A stretch of 64,000 nt of DNA from Atlantibacter subterraneus (lineage in GTDB: Bacteria; Pseudomonadota; Gammaproteobacteria; Enterobacterales; Enterobacteriaceae): assembly GCF_007570865.1 (NCBI RefSeq), contig NZ_VLPS01000003.1, forward strand, positions 372,001-436,000, given 5' to 3'. The position numbers and the translations under genes are program-made. Each line of letters starts with the position of its first letter. Position 1 is the first letter of the stretch. Shown piece by piece: positions 55,909-64,000 of the stretch. Below the pieces are notes generated by a model. It saw only the letters and a list, made by a program, of their open reading frames with translations. It ran no database searches and was not told the DNA's origin.

Positions 55909-56583
55909 TTATTCCTCCAGCGGCGCGATCAACTCCGCTCCCTGATTTCTGATATTCCCGACGCTGCGGGTCACCGGATGCCAGCTAAAATCGCCAGCCG
56001 GAACCGCGCCGTCTTTGGCAATCTCTTCGGCTTCTTTGCCACCGATATCCTGGCTCATCCACGCCAGCGCCGCTTCGGGCTTTAGCACCAGCGGGCGTCG
56101 GTCGTGGATATCGATCAGCCCCTTATCCGCGGCGGCGGTAACGATCAGAAAGCCTTCGTTTTCATCGCCGCGCTCAAACGGGGTACTGCCAATGGCGGCG
56201 AAAAACAGCGGTTTCCCGTCCTGGCGATAAATAAAATACGGTTGCTTTTTATCGCCATCTTTTTTCCATTCAAACCAGCCATCGGCGAAAACAATCGCCC
56301 GGCCATGCTGCCACAGCGGCTTGAACATGCGGCTGGAAGCGGCGGTTTCGACGCGTGCGTTAATCAGCGGCGCTTTATCCCACCACCCCGGCGCGTAACC
56401 CCAGTGGACGGGGTCGAGATGCAGTTGCTCCTCGCGCTCGTTTAGCAGCAGCACTTTGGTGCCGGGCGCGATGTTATAGCGGCCAATGGGTTCAGGATCG
56501 TAAGGGATATCGCGTGCTAACTCTTCAGCCAGCTGGCTGAGGTAAGCTTCACGCGTTTGCGCCTGGGCGAAGCGTCCGCACAT
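55909..56583 (-). CDS. yedK: YedK-like SRAP (HMCES) abasic-site shield protein
   Basis: SOS-response-associated peptidase-fold protein, 224 residues, that forms a covalent thiazolidine link to abasic sites in single-stranded DNA. The catalytic Cys2 (MCGRFAQ) is exposed after Met removal. ARYNIAPG-type RYNIAPGTKV, NARVET, GWFEW (active-site Glu) and the His in LIDIHDRRPLVL are all present. In E. coli yedK lies elsewhere, so its position beside tRNA-Pro is a local difference. GGGAGG precedes the ATG. Confidence 0.95.
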   Translation of the reverse strand: MCGRFAQAQTREAYLSQLAEELARDIPYDPEPIGRYNIAPGTKVLLLNEREEQLHLDPVHWGYAPGWWDKAPLINARVETAASSRMFKPLWQHGRAIVFADGWFEWKKDGDKKQPYFIYRQDGKPLFFAAIGSTPFERGDENEGFLIVTAAADKGLIDIHDRRPLVLKPEAALAWMSQDIGGKEAEEIAKDGAVPAGDFSWHPVTRSVGNIRNQGAELIAPLEE

Positions 56584-56631
56584 AGTGACCTCCCGTGTTT
56601 AAGGGAAGTATAGGTGCCAAATCGCAGGCAT

Positions 56632-56661
56632 AAAAAAACCAACCGCAGTGGGTTGGTTTTC
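56632..56661 (-). terminator. terminator of tRNA-Pro
   Basis: On the minus strand the stem AACCAACC/GGTTGGTT is followed by a run of seven T, just past the tRNA 3' end. Confidence 0.9.
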
Positions 56662-56672
56662 TTAGGGAATTT

Positions 56673-56749
56673 TGGTCGGCACGAGAGGATTTGAACCTCC
56701 GACCCCCGACACCCCATGACGGTGCGCTACCAGGCTGCGCTACGTGCCG
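56673..56749 (-). tRNA. proL: tRNA-Pro (anticodon GGG)
   Basis: 77-nt tRNA on the minus strand with a 7-bp acceptor stem (CGGCACG/CGTGCCG), encoded CCA end (TGG at 56673-56675), T-arm GGTTCAAATCC and D-arm AGCGCAGCCTGGTAGCGC. The anticodon GGG is at 56713-56715. It is nearly identical to E. coli proL and lies, as there, beside yejM. Confidence 0.97.
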
Positions 56750-56763
56750 ATTTGTGGTCGCTA

Positions 56764-56791
56764 ATACTACCTGTTTCCACGCTGATTGCAA
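56764..56791 (-). promoter_or_regulatory. tRNA-Pro promoter
   Basis: Minus strand TTGCAA, a 16-base spacer and TAGTAT, about 15 bases before the mature 5' end. Confidence 0.6.
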
Positions 56792-56825
56792 GGGCAGGCT
56801 TGCCGAGTGATTTATAATTAATCAA

Positions 56826-58589
56826 TCAGTTAGCGATAAACCGTTTTTCGTCGGTCAGCACCTGCAATAGCAAGCCCAATTGCGGTTTGGTTTCCTTCAC
56901 TTTTTCACCGGCTGGATTATAAATCTGATATTTACCGCTATTTTCCAGCACCACTGTCTGGTCCTGCGTAGTAATCGCCAGCGTCAGGGCATCCGCGCTG
57001 ACCACCCAGTTATTCTTACGCGTCGGTGCAAACAGGTCTTCGCCCTGGGAATACTCATTGGCGCTGGTACGCACATGCAGCAGACGTTGCATCAGGGTCG
57101 TCATCACATCCTGATGGTCGGTCAGCTTGCCGACGCGCTGGGCAGGCGTGCCCGGCCAGTGAACCACCAGCGGCACCTGCAGATGCGAGCGCGACCAGTC
57201 AAAGCGATCGCGTTCTTCACCCAGCGGCACGCCGTGGCCTGCCGTGACGATCACGACGGTATTTTCCAGCTTGCCCTTGCTTTGCAGCGACGCCAGGATC
57301 CGCTGAATTTGCGTATCCACGTCGCCAGCCGCGCGGCTATAGCGACGTGCGAAATCTTTTTGCTGAGTATCAGCGGGCAGGTTAGTGCCGTTCAGCGCCA
57401 CCCAGGAGAACCAGCGGTTATCCTCGGAGGCATATTGATTTAGCCAGTTGATCCAGCGCGAGGCAGTCTGTTCATCAGACTGGTTCTGCGCCGCAGGCAG
57501 CGAGAAATCAGACAGCAGCGCCTGGCGGTACAGCGAGCTGTTAAAGCCGTCCGAGGCGAACAGGCCCAACTGGTAGCCCTGCTGGTTCAGCGCCGTGATT
57601 AGCGCTGCCGGAATACGCGCCGACAGCACCCCATCCATATACGCCGGCGAGATGCCATAGAACAGGCCAAAGATACCGTTGTCGGTGGCGTTGCCGGAAC
57701 TCATATGCTGGGTAAAGTTAACGTTCTGCGCGGCGAACTGCGCCAGGGCAGGCATCTGCTGCTCAAAGCGTGAATAGTTCAGGCCATCGACGGTGATCAG
57801 CAGGACGTTGTGACCCGCGCCTAAATCGCGGTAACGCAGCTCGCTAAGCGGATACTGCACCGACACCGCTTCCGGATTGCCTTGCTCCACCAGACGGCGC
57901 TGATATTCCGCCGCATCCAGCAGGCCATGCTTCTCAAGAAAGCGTCGCGCGGTCATCGGGTACGAGAGCGGCAGGTTAGCACGCTGCATGGTTATCGGAC
58001 GGTAGAAATTGGCGTCTGCCCAGATATAGGCCACGTGGGTGACGATAAACGACACGAAGAAGAAAATCGCTACCGGGCGCGCGTAGTGCCGACGACGCGA
58101 GAGACTGCGCAATTTCTGCCAGCTCCAGGTCGCGAACAGCATTTCAATCAGTAAAATTACCGGCACGCTGATAAACATCAGCTGCCAGTCGCGGGCCATC
58201 TCGCTCTGGTCAGGGTTGATGACCAGCTCCCACACCACCGGATTGAGGTGCAGGTGAAAACGGGTAAATACTTCGCTGTCGATCAGCAGCAGCGTCAGGC
58301 CGCTGGTGGCCAGGATCGCGGATAAAAAACGCATCAGCCGCTGCGACATGACGATGAAGGTCAGCGGAAACAGGATCAGCAGGTAGCTGGCGAACACCAG
58401 AAAACTAAAGTGCCCGACCAGGCTGACATAGGAGTAAACACGTCCCACCAGGGTGGTAGGCCAGTCGGCGACAAACAGATAGCGGCTACCGACGACCATG
58501 GCCATCAGAATATTAAACAGGGCGAACCAGTGCCCCCAGCTGATCATCTGGGAGACTTTTTCACGGTAGCGCTGACGGTTAGTCACCAT
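56826..58589 (-). CDS. yejM: YejM/PbgA/LapC, inner-membrane regulator of LPS synthesis
   Basis: Inner-membrane protein that senses periplasmic LPS and, with LapB, controls LpxC proteolysis, 587 residues. Five membrane segments fill about residues 15-190. The periplasmic domain has a sulfatase/phosphatase-like fold (LLITVDGLNYSRF, SSGNATDNGIFGLFYG, VIVTAGHGVPLGE) that is thought to be catalytically inactive. It starts 20 bases after yejL, giving a yejL-yejM operon. Confidence 0.96.
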   Translation of the reverse strand: MVTNRQRYREKVSQMISWGHWFALFNILMAMVVGSRYLFVADWPTTLVGRVYSYVSLVGHFSFLVFASYLLILFPLTFIVMSQRLMRFLSAILATSGLTLLLIDSEVFTRFHLHLNPVVWELVINPDQSEMARDWQLMFISVPVILLIEMLFATWSWQKLRSLSRRRHYARPVAIFFFVSFIVTHVAYIWADANFYRPITMQRANLPLSYPMTARRFLEKHGLLDAAEYQRRLVEQGNPEAVSVQYPLSELRYRDLGAGHNVLLITVDGLNYSRFEQQMPALAQFAAQNVNFTQHMSSGNATDNGIFGLFYGISPAYMDGVLSARIPAALITALNQQGYQLGLFASDGFNSSLYRQALLSDFSLPAAQNQSDEQTASRWINWLNQYASEDNRWFSWVALNGTNLPADTQQKDFARRYSRAAGDVDTQIQRILASLQSKGKLENTVVIVTAGHGVPLGEERDRFDWSRSHLQVPLVVHWPGTPAQRVGKLTDHQDVMTTLMQRLLHVRTSANEYSQGEDLFAPTRKNNWVVSADALTLAITTQDQTVVLENSGKYQIYNPAGEKVKETKPQLGLLLQVLTDEKRFIAN

Positions 58590-58608
58590 AACGTATTAAC
58601 TGTGTTCC

Positions 58609-58836
58609 TTAATGCGCGTCGTCTTCACGAACCGAAGACTTTAACGCTTCGGCAAACGAGTGAGCAAGCGCCTGGCGCTGGGACGGGCTGATGCTGGTAT
58701 TGATAAGATTGGTCACCATGTTACCGAGTACCATCAACGACAGGTCGGTCGGTGCCTTATGCTTTTCCAGCACGTTCACCATTTCTGTAAGCAGCGCTTC
58801 TACGCGTTCATCACTATAGCGGGAGAGTTGTGGCAT
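58609..58836 (-). CDS. yejL: YejL, conserved small protein
   Basis: UPF0352 family protein of 75 residues, the same length as in E. coli. It is a helical protein without known function ([18 protein letters not shown] at the start). It is upstream of and co-oriented with yejM and divergent from yejK. Confidence 0.94.
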   Translation of the reverse strand: MPQLSRYSDERVEALLTEMVNVLEKHKAPTDLSLMVLGNMVTNLINTSISPSQRQALAHSFAEALKSSVREDDAH

Positions 58837-58970
58837 AAATCTACGTCAGTTAAGTTCGAGAAAGTCCGATATATTACCGTAGCAACGGTAATATTTCCCC
58901 ATTTTTATCAGAGTTGCAGTGGACGTCGGTCAGTGGTTGAATACCGCCCGGCCTAAAAGGAGAGTTTATC

Positions 58971-59975
58971 ATGAGTCTGGATATCGACCAGATTGCAATA
59001 CACCAGTTAATTAAGCGCGATGAGCAGAACCTGGAGCTGGTGCTTCGGGATTCGCTGCTGGAGCCGAATGCCGCCGTGGAAGAGATGATGGCGGAGCTGC
59101 ATCGCGTGTACAGTGCAAAAAACAAAGCCTACGGTTTGTTTACCGAAGAGAGCGAGCTGGCGCAGTCGCTGCGCCTGTGCCGTCAGGGCGAAGAAGATTT
59201 CCTGGGCTTTAGCCGCGCCGCCACCGGGCGTCTGCGCGATGAACTGGCGAAATACCCGTTTGCCGACGGCGGCATTGTGCTGTTTTGCCACTACCGCTAC
59301 CTGGCGGTGGAATATCTGCTGGTGGCGGTGCTGAATAACCTCAGCAGCATGCGGGTTAATGAAAATCTGGATATCAGCTCAACCCATTATCTGGATATCA
59401 ATCACGCCGACATCGTGGCGCGCATCGATCTGACCGAGTGGGAAACCAACCCGGAATCGACCCGTTATCTGACTTTTCTGAAAGGGCGGGTAGGGCGCAA
59501 GGTCGCCGATTTCTTTATGGATTTCCTTGGGGCCAGCGAAGGCCTTAATGCCAAAGCGCAAAACCGCGGCCTGTTGCAGGCGGTGGACGACTTTACGGCA
59601 CAGGCGCAACTGGATAAAGCCGAGCGCCAGGACGTGCGTCAGCAGGTTTACAGTTACTGTAACGAGCAGCTACAGGCAGGGGAGGAGATTGAACTGGCCT
59701 CGCTGTCGAAAGAGCTGTCCGGCGTTAGCGAAGTAAGTTTTGAGGCATTTACCGCTGAGCAGGGTTATGAGCTGGAAGAGAGTTTCCCGGCGGATCGCAG
59801 TACGCTGCGCCAGTTAACCAAATATGCCGGCAGCGGCGGCGGGCTGACGATTAATTTCGACGCCATGCTGCTGGGCGAGCGTATTTTCTGGGACCCGGCT
59901 ACCGATACTCTGACCATCAAGGGCACCCCACCGAATCTGCGCGACCAGCTTCAACGCCGCACTTCAGGTAAATAA
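58971..59975 (+). CDS. yejK: YejK/NdpA, nucleoid-associated protein
   Basis: Nucleoid-associated protein of the 37-kDa NdpA family, 334 residues (335 in E. coli), binding DNA in the cytoplasm. It begins [19 protein letters not shown] after a strong AAAGGAG site. Conserved blocks include [20 protein letters not shown] and [20 protein letters not shown]. It is divergent from yejL. Confidence 0.96.
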   Translation: MSLDIDQIAIHQLIKRDEQNLELVLRDSLLEPNAAVEEMMAELHRVYSAKNKAYGLFTEESELAQSLRLCRQGEEDFLGFSRAATGRLRDELAKYPFADGGIVLFCHYRYLAVEYLLVAVLNNLSSMRVNENLDISSTHYLDINHADIVARIDLTEWETNPESTRYLTFLKGRVGRKVADFFMDFLGASEGLNAKAQNRGLLQAVDDFTAQAQLDKAERQDVRQQVYSYCNEQLQAGEEIELASLSKELSGVSEVSFEAFTAEQGYELEESFPADRSTLRQLTKYAGSGGGLTINFDAMLLGERIFWDPATDTLTIKGTPPNLRDQLQRRTSGK

Positions 59976-59986
59976 ACCCCAAAAAA

Positions 59987-60008
59987 AACGCCGCATTACG
60001 CGGCGTTT
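59987..60008. terminator. bidirectional terminator between yejK and rplY
   Basis: Stem AACGCCGC/GCGGCGTT with a 5-base loop, an A run on the left and TTCTT on the right. It suits rplY on the minus strand best. Confidence 0.85.
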
Positions 60009-60027
60009 CTTCAGACCTGGTTGGCGA

Positions 60028-60312
60028 TTACGCGCGAACGAAGTCGATGTGTTGCAGTTTCGGCTTGAAAGCGTGACGCTGTACGGCCTGAACTTTAACT
60101 TTTACTTCTTTACCGTCAACAGCGATAGTCAGCACTTCGCTGTAGAACTCAGGCTTAGCCTGCATGTTCATAACCTGGTCGTGATCCAGTTCGACGGAGA
60201 TAGCAGCTTCATTACCGCCATAAATGATGGCCGGGAATTTGTTAGCTGTGCGCAGGCGGCGGCTCGCACCCTTACCCTGCTCTTTACGTACTTCTGCGTT
60301 GATAGTAAACAT
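60028..60312 (-). CDS. rplY: Ribosomal protein bL25
   Basis: 50S protein L25, 94 residues, binding 5S rRNA loop E. It is the short form without the CTC extension, as in E. coli. The start [21 protein letters not shown] and the end [17 protein letters not shown] are diagnostic. It has its own promoter upstream and a terminator downstream, so it is a single-gene unit. Confidence 0.98.
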   Translation of the reverse strand: MFTINAEVRKEQGKGASRRLRTANKFPAIIYGGNEAAISVELDHDQVMNMQAKPEFYSEVLTIAVDGKEVKVKVQAVQRHAFKPKLQHIDFVRA

Positions 60313-60395
60313 TAACTTTTCTCTTCTTTAAATCCTGTCGCAGGCGACCCAGCGACAGGCAGATTATCTGCTTTGCGGATGCAAAAGCGGGCGGG

Positions 60396-60424
60396 ATTAT
60401 AGCCATAACCGCCCCCGGCTTCAA
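60396..60424 (-). promoter_or_regulatory. rplY promoter
   Basis: Minus strand TTGAAG, a 17-base spacer and a perfect TATAAT, followed by a GC-rich discriminator (CCCGCCCGC) as in stringently controlled ribosomal promoters. Confidence 0.75.
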
Positions 60425-60436
60425 TGAAAACCGCCG

Positions 60437-62194
60437 TTAACCGCGTAATTCGTTGGCGCGGCGGTAGCGTCCCTGATAGTCGAACACCTTCTCCCGCACC
60501 TGCCAGAAGCGATCTTTCATCCGCGCTACCACAAAGTCCGGATGGCGCAGCAGCGCGTGCTGCGCCGCGATATCCGCCGCCGTGATCCAGCGCAGCGGTA
60601 CGCCGGGGGTGCGGGTATGGGGGCGTAAAAACAGATGCTCAAAGGCGGTGCGCTGTGCGGGGGTATGCAGGCGGAAGCGCTCACTCACGTCCGCGCCGTC
60701 TTCATCGTAGTAGGTGACTTTGAGCCACTCGCCCTTTGCGTCGCTGCCGCTTTCCATCTGCATGCCGCTACAGCGCAACACCAGCGCGTCTTTCAGCTTC
60801 AGCGCCGCTTTCAGCATATCGTCAGGGTCGACCAGCACGGTATCGCATTGATGGCAGCGGCGAGCGGCAATATCATTTTCCGCATTGCACTGCGGGCAGT
60901 TTTTAAAGCGAAAGCGATAATCGCACTGCTCGCGATTGCCGTCATCATCCTCCAGCACGCCCTGGCAGCGGCGGCCAAAATGCTCGATCAGCGTGCCGTC
61001 AGCGGTGGTTTTCCCCCAGAAGGTGTTGGCGAAGCCGCAGGCCGGGCAGAACACCTGCACCGGCACGTTATCCGAGCCTTTTTTTGCCGCGCCGACTTCC
61101 GGGGTAAACAGATCGTGCGGGTTGCCAGCGTAATCGAGGATTAAGCAGTCGGTTTTGCCCTCGTACAGCCGCAGCCCGCGCCCAACAATCTGTTGATACA
61201 AACTCACCGACTCGGTTGGGCGCAGAATAGCAATCACGTCCACATGCGGCGCATCAAAACCGGTGGTCAGCACTGACACATTCACCAGATAGCGGAAGCG
61301 GCGCGCTTTAAAATCATTAATCAGCACATCGCGTTCCGGCCCGGGCGTTTCGCCGGTGATCAGCGCCGCCTCGCCGGCAGGCAGCAGGCAGGTGATTTCC
61401 CTGGCATGTTCAACCGTGGCGGCAAAAATCATCACCCCCATACGGGCGGCGGCGAAATCGACAATCTGGCTGATGATATGCGGAGTGATGCGGCGCTGTT
61501 TTTTCAGTTCGAGGTTAAGGTCCGCCTCGCTGAAAATGCCGTTCGACTGCGGCTGAAGGCGGCTGAAGTCATACTGGACCACTGGCATATCCAGCCGCTC
61601 CGGTGGGGTAAGATAGCCGTGTTTAATCATGTAGCGCAGCGGCAGCTCATAGATGCAGTCGCGAAACAGCGCATTCTGGTCGCCGCGCACCATGCCGTGA
61701 TAGTGGTACTGGTAAATCCAGCCTTTGCCGAGCCGGAAAGGCGTGGCGGTGAGCCCCAGCAGGCACAGGCGCGGATTGCTCTGGCGCAGATGGCGCAAAA
61801 TCTGCTGATACTGGCTGTCGTCATCGTCGCTGATGCGGTGGCACTCATCGACAATCAGCAGCGAGAATGCCCCCTGAAATTCATCGAGATTACGCGCCAC
61901 CGACTGTACGCTGCCGAACACCACTTTGGCCTGGCTCTGCTTGCGCTTCAGCCCGGCGGAGTAAATATCCGCCTCCAGCCCGAGGGCGCAATATTTAGCA
62001 TGGTTCTGCTCCACCAGCTCTTTGACGTGGGCCAAGACCAGCACGCGTCCGCGCGCCACCCGCGCCAGCTCGGCGATAACAATACTTTTCCCCGCGCCGG
62101 TCGGCAGAACGATCGCAGCGGGTTCAGCGGATTTGCGAAAATGGGCGAGGGTGGCGTCAACCGCCTCGCGCTGATAGGGACGTAGCGTTAGCAT
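60437..62194 (-). CDS. radD: RadD, SF2 helicase-like DNA repair protein
   Basis: RadD (YejH), 585 residues, a superfamily-2 ATPase that assists RecA-mediated repair. The N-terminal motor has the Q-motif region LRPYQREAV, Walker A PTGAGKS, the DECHR box and motif [11 protein letters not shown]. Motifs V-VI read [13 protein letters not shown] and [11 protein letters not shown]. Two C-terminal zinc-type cysteine pairs (FCPACGF and NCPQCNAE...RCHQC) are seen. It is divergent from rsuA. Confidence 0.95.
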   Translation of the reverse strand: MLTLRPYQREAVDATLAHFRKSAEPAAIVLPTGAGKSIVIAELARVARGRVLVLAHVKELVEQNHAKYCALGLEADIYSAGLKRKQSQAKVVFGSVQSVARNLDEFQGAFSLLIVDECHRISDDDDSQYQQILRHLRQSNPRLCLLGLTATPFRLGKGWIYQYHYHGMVRGDQNALFRDCIYELPLRYMIKHGYLTPPERLDMPVVQYDFSRLQPQSNGIFSEADLNLELKKQRRITPHIISQIVDFAAARMGVMIFAATVEHAREITCLLPAGEAALITGETPGPERDVLINDFKARRFRYLVNVSVLTTGFDAPHVDVIAILRPTESVSLYQQIVGRGLRLYEGKTDCLILDYAGNPHDLFTPEVGAAKKGSDNVPVQVFCPACGFANTFWGKTTADGTLIEHFGRRCQGVLEDDDGNREQCDYRFRFKNCPQCNAENDIAARRCHQCDTVLVDPDDMLKAALKLKDALVLRCSGMQMESGSDAKGEWLKVTYYDEDGADVSERFRLHTPAQRTAFEHLFLRPHTRTPGVPLRWITAADIAAQHALLRHPDFVVARMKDRFWQVREKVFDYQGRYRRANELRG

Positions 62195-62335
62195 TGAGTG
62201 CTTTTCAAATTCATTAGCGTGCGAAACATCATTTTAATCTTGAGCGAGTCCGTTAGCCCGCTATACTGACCGGTCTTGATGATTTCTTTCATTACCAGCC
62301 CATGCTGGACCGCGTTTAACAGGCAAAAAACTTCA

Positions 62336-63043
62336 ATGCGACTTGATAAATTTATCGCCCAGCAGCTCGGCATCAGCCGCGCTATTGCCGGGCGTGAAAT
62401 TCGTGCCAGCCGGGTAACCGTTGATGGCGAACCCGTAAAAGATACCGCGTTCAAACTGAAACCCGAACATGATGTGGCCTATGAGGGCAACTCCCTCGTG
62501 CAGCAAACCGGCCCGCGCTATTTTATGCTCAACAAGCCCCAGGGTTACGTTTGCTCTACCGACGATCCGGATCATCCCACTATCCTTTATTTCCTGGATG
62601 AGCCGCTGGCACACAAACTGCACGCCGCCGGGCGTCTGGATATCGATACCACCGGTCTGGTGCTGCTGACCGATGACGGCCAGTGGTCCCATCGTATCAC
62701 GTCGCCGCGCCATCATTGCGAGAAAACCTATCGGGTGACGCTGGAATCGCCGGTAGCCGACGATACCGTTGACCAGTTCGCTAAGGGCGTCCAGCTGCAT
62801 AACGAAAAAGATCTCACCAAACCCGCAGTCCTGGAAGTGATAACCCCGACGGACGTGCGGCTGACCATCAGCGAAGGCCGCTATCACCAGGTGAAGCGCA
62901 TGTTCGCCGCAGTGGGCAACCACGTGGTGGAGCTGCACCGCGAGCGGATTGGCGCAATTGCGTTGGATGACGATCTCGCGCCGGGCGAATACCGCCCGCT
63001 CACTGACGAAGAAATTGCCAGTGTCGGCTTGCCGTCACGCTAA
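62336..63043 (+). CDS. rsuA: RsuA, 16S rRNA pseudouridine(516) synthase
   Basis: Pseudouridine synthase for position 516 of 16S rRNA, 235 residues. An N-terminal S4 domain ([16 protein letters not shown]...) is followed by the catalytic loop [19 protein letters not shown] with the nucleophilic Asp, then KTYRVTLE and [15 protein letters not shown]. The frame is open 20 codons upstream; the ATG at 62336 gives the conserved MRLDKF start. Confidence 0.96.
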   Translation: MRLDKFIAQQLGISRAIAGREIRASRVTVDGEPVKDTAFKLKPEHDVAYEGNSLVQQTGPRYFMLNKPQGYVCSTDDPDHPTILYFLDEPLAHKLHAAGRLDIDTTGLVLLTDDGQWSHRITSPRHHCEKTYRVTLESPVADDTVDQFAKGVQLHNEKDLTKPAVLEVITPTDVRLTISEGRYHQVKRMFAAVGNHVVELHRERIGAIALDDDLAPGEYRPLTDEEIASVGLPSR

Positions 63044-63058
63044 ATGCAGGAGAGTGGA

Positions 63059-64000
63059 GTGACCACCCGACAAAATTCCTCGATGGGGATCGTCATTATT
63101 CTTGGCCTGTTAGCCATGCTGATGCCGCTGTCTATCGATATGTACCTGCCGGCGCTGCCGGTGATTTCTCAGCAGTTCGGCGTGCCCGCCGGCAGCGCCC
63201 AGATGACGCTCAGTACCTATATTCTGGGCTTTGCGGTAGGGCAGCTGTTTTACGGCCCGATGGCGGACAGCCTGGGCCGTAAGCCGGTGATCCTCGGCGG
63301 TACGCTGGTGTTTGCCGTGGCGGCGATTGCCTGTGCGCTCTCCCAGACCATCGATCAGCTGATTGCCATGCGTTTTCTGCACGGCCTGGCGGCTGCGGCG
63401 GCAAGCGTGGTGATTAACGCCCTGATGCGCGATATCTATCCCAAAGAGGAGTTCTCGCGCATGATGTCGTTCGTCATGCTGGTCACCACCATTGCGCCGC
63501 TGGTAGCGCCAATGGTGGGCGGGGCGGTGCTGGTGTGGTTCAGCTGGCACACTATCTTCTGGATCCTGGCGGTAGCGGCGCTGATCGCCTCGGCGATGAT
63601 TTTCTTTCTGATTTCGGAAACGCTTCCAGCAGAGCGGCGGCAGAAGTTCCACTTTCGCACCACCGTGGGCAACTTCGCCTCGCTGTTTCGCCATAAGCGC
63701 GTGCTCAGCTATATGCTCGCCAGCGGCTTCAGCTTCGCCGGAATGTTCTCGTTCCTGAGCGCCGGGCCGTTCGTCTACATCGAGATCAACCACGTTTCGC
63801 CGCAGGATTTCGGTTATTACTTCGCCCTGAATATCGTGTTCCTGTTTGTGATGACGATATTTAACAGCCGCTTTGTGCGCCGCATCGGAGCGCTGCGCAT
63901 GTTCCGTACCGGGCTGTTTATTCAGTTCGCGATGGCGGTGTGGATGGTGGTCAGCGCGCAGTTTAACTTTGGATTCTGGGCGCTGGTGCTGGGCGTGGCG
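63059..64000 (+). CDS. bcr: Bcr, bicyclomycin/multidrug MFS exporter (5' part)
   Basis: First 314 codons of a DHA1-family drug:H+ antiporter, running past the window end. I chose the GTG at 63059 (AGGAG 6 bases before) because it gives the E. coli-like start MTTRQ; an in-frame ATG at 63044 would add five residues. Visible: helix 1 [19 protein letters not shown], the MFS motif A-like [16 protein letters not shown], and the motif C region MVGGAVLV. In E. coli Bcr exports bicyclomycin, sulfonamide and cysteine. The gene order rsuA-bcr is conserved. Confidence 0.94.
   Translation, partial: MTTRQNSSMGIVIILGLLAMLMPLSIDMYLPALPVISQQFGVPAGSAQMTLSTYILGFAVGQLFYGPMADSLGRKPVILGGTLVFAVAAIACALSQTIDQLIAMRFLHGLAAAAASVVINALMRDIYPKEEFSRMMSFVMLVTTIAPLVAPMVGGAVLVWFSWHTIFWILAVAALIASAMIFFLISETLPAERRQKFHFRTTVGNFASLFRHKRVLSYMLASGFSFAGMFSFLSAGPFVYIEINHVSPQDFGYYFALNIVFLFVMTIFNSRFVRRIGALRMFRTGLFIQFAMAVWMVVSAQFNFGFWALVLGVA

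Noticed and set aside
1..64000. CRISPR arrays, insertion sequences, integrases, rRNA
   Set aside because: Read for regular repeats, transposase-like frames and terminal repeats; none found.

Overview
The window is chromosomal DNA of an enteric gammaproteobacterium (Enterobacteriaceae, in the Enterobacter/Klebsiella/Kosakonia/Leclercia range). Most genes are close relatives of Escherichia coli genes of nearly identical length, and long blocks keep E. coli gene order. However, katA, mgtE, a D-apionate-type catabolic cluster and a chromosomal iutA-like receptor interrupt that order, so it is not E. coli itself. Genus and species cannot be fixed from the sequence alone. Comparisons with E. coli are from memory, not from an alignment.

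Layout. 1-4645 (+): menaquinone operon menD(partial)-menH-menB-menC-menE. 4647-8710: nudI, a katA catalase, yfaZ and the CinA-like yfaY. 8742-14416: the anaerobic glycerol-3-phosphate dehydrogenase operon glpABC, divergent from glpT, with GlpR and CRP sites between. 14455-18343: class Ia ribonucleotide reductase nrdA-nrdB-yfaE with NrdR and DnaA boxes. 18530-22059: ubiG and gyrA (divergent). 22108-29373: the atoSC two-component system and the atoDAEB short-chain fatty acid operon, with a sigma-54 promoter and a long AtoC-type palindrome. 29547-36233: the Rcs phosphorelay rcsC/rcsB/rcsD and the small RNA micF. 36573-42371: ompC, apbE, ada-alkB, yojI.

42545-56583 is the accessory part: mgtE, a sugar-acid catabolic cluster, an iutA-like TonB-dependent receptor with a siderophore-interacting reductase, and a yedK (SRAP) gene. 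The catabolic cluster holds tal, derI, an MFS carrier, lerK, lerI, oiaC, apnO and a SorC-type regulator. Its content fits the published D-apionate route: D-apionate -> 3-oxo-isoapionate -> L-erythrulose + CO2 -> L-erythrulose 1-phosphate -> D-erythrulose 4-phosphate -> D-erythrose 4-phosphate. A dedicated transaldolase sits beside derI, probably to drain erythrose 4-phosphate. The derI/MFS divergent region carries an array of TTCAT-n-TGAA palindromes and a CRP-like site, which I read as the cluster's control region.

56673-64000 returns to the E. coli-like backbone: tRNA-Pro(GGG), yejM-yejL, yejK, rplY, radD, rsuA and bcr (cut by the window end). I saw no CRISPR array, insertion sequence, integrase, rRNA gene or clear pseudogene.
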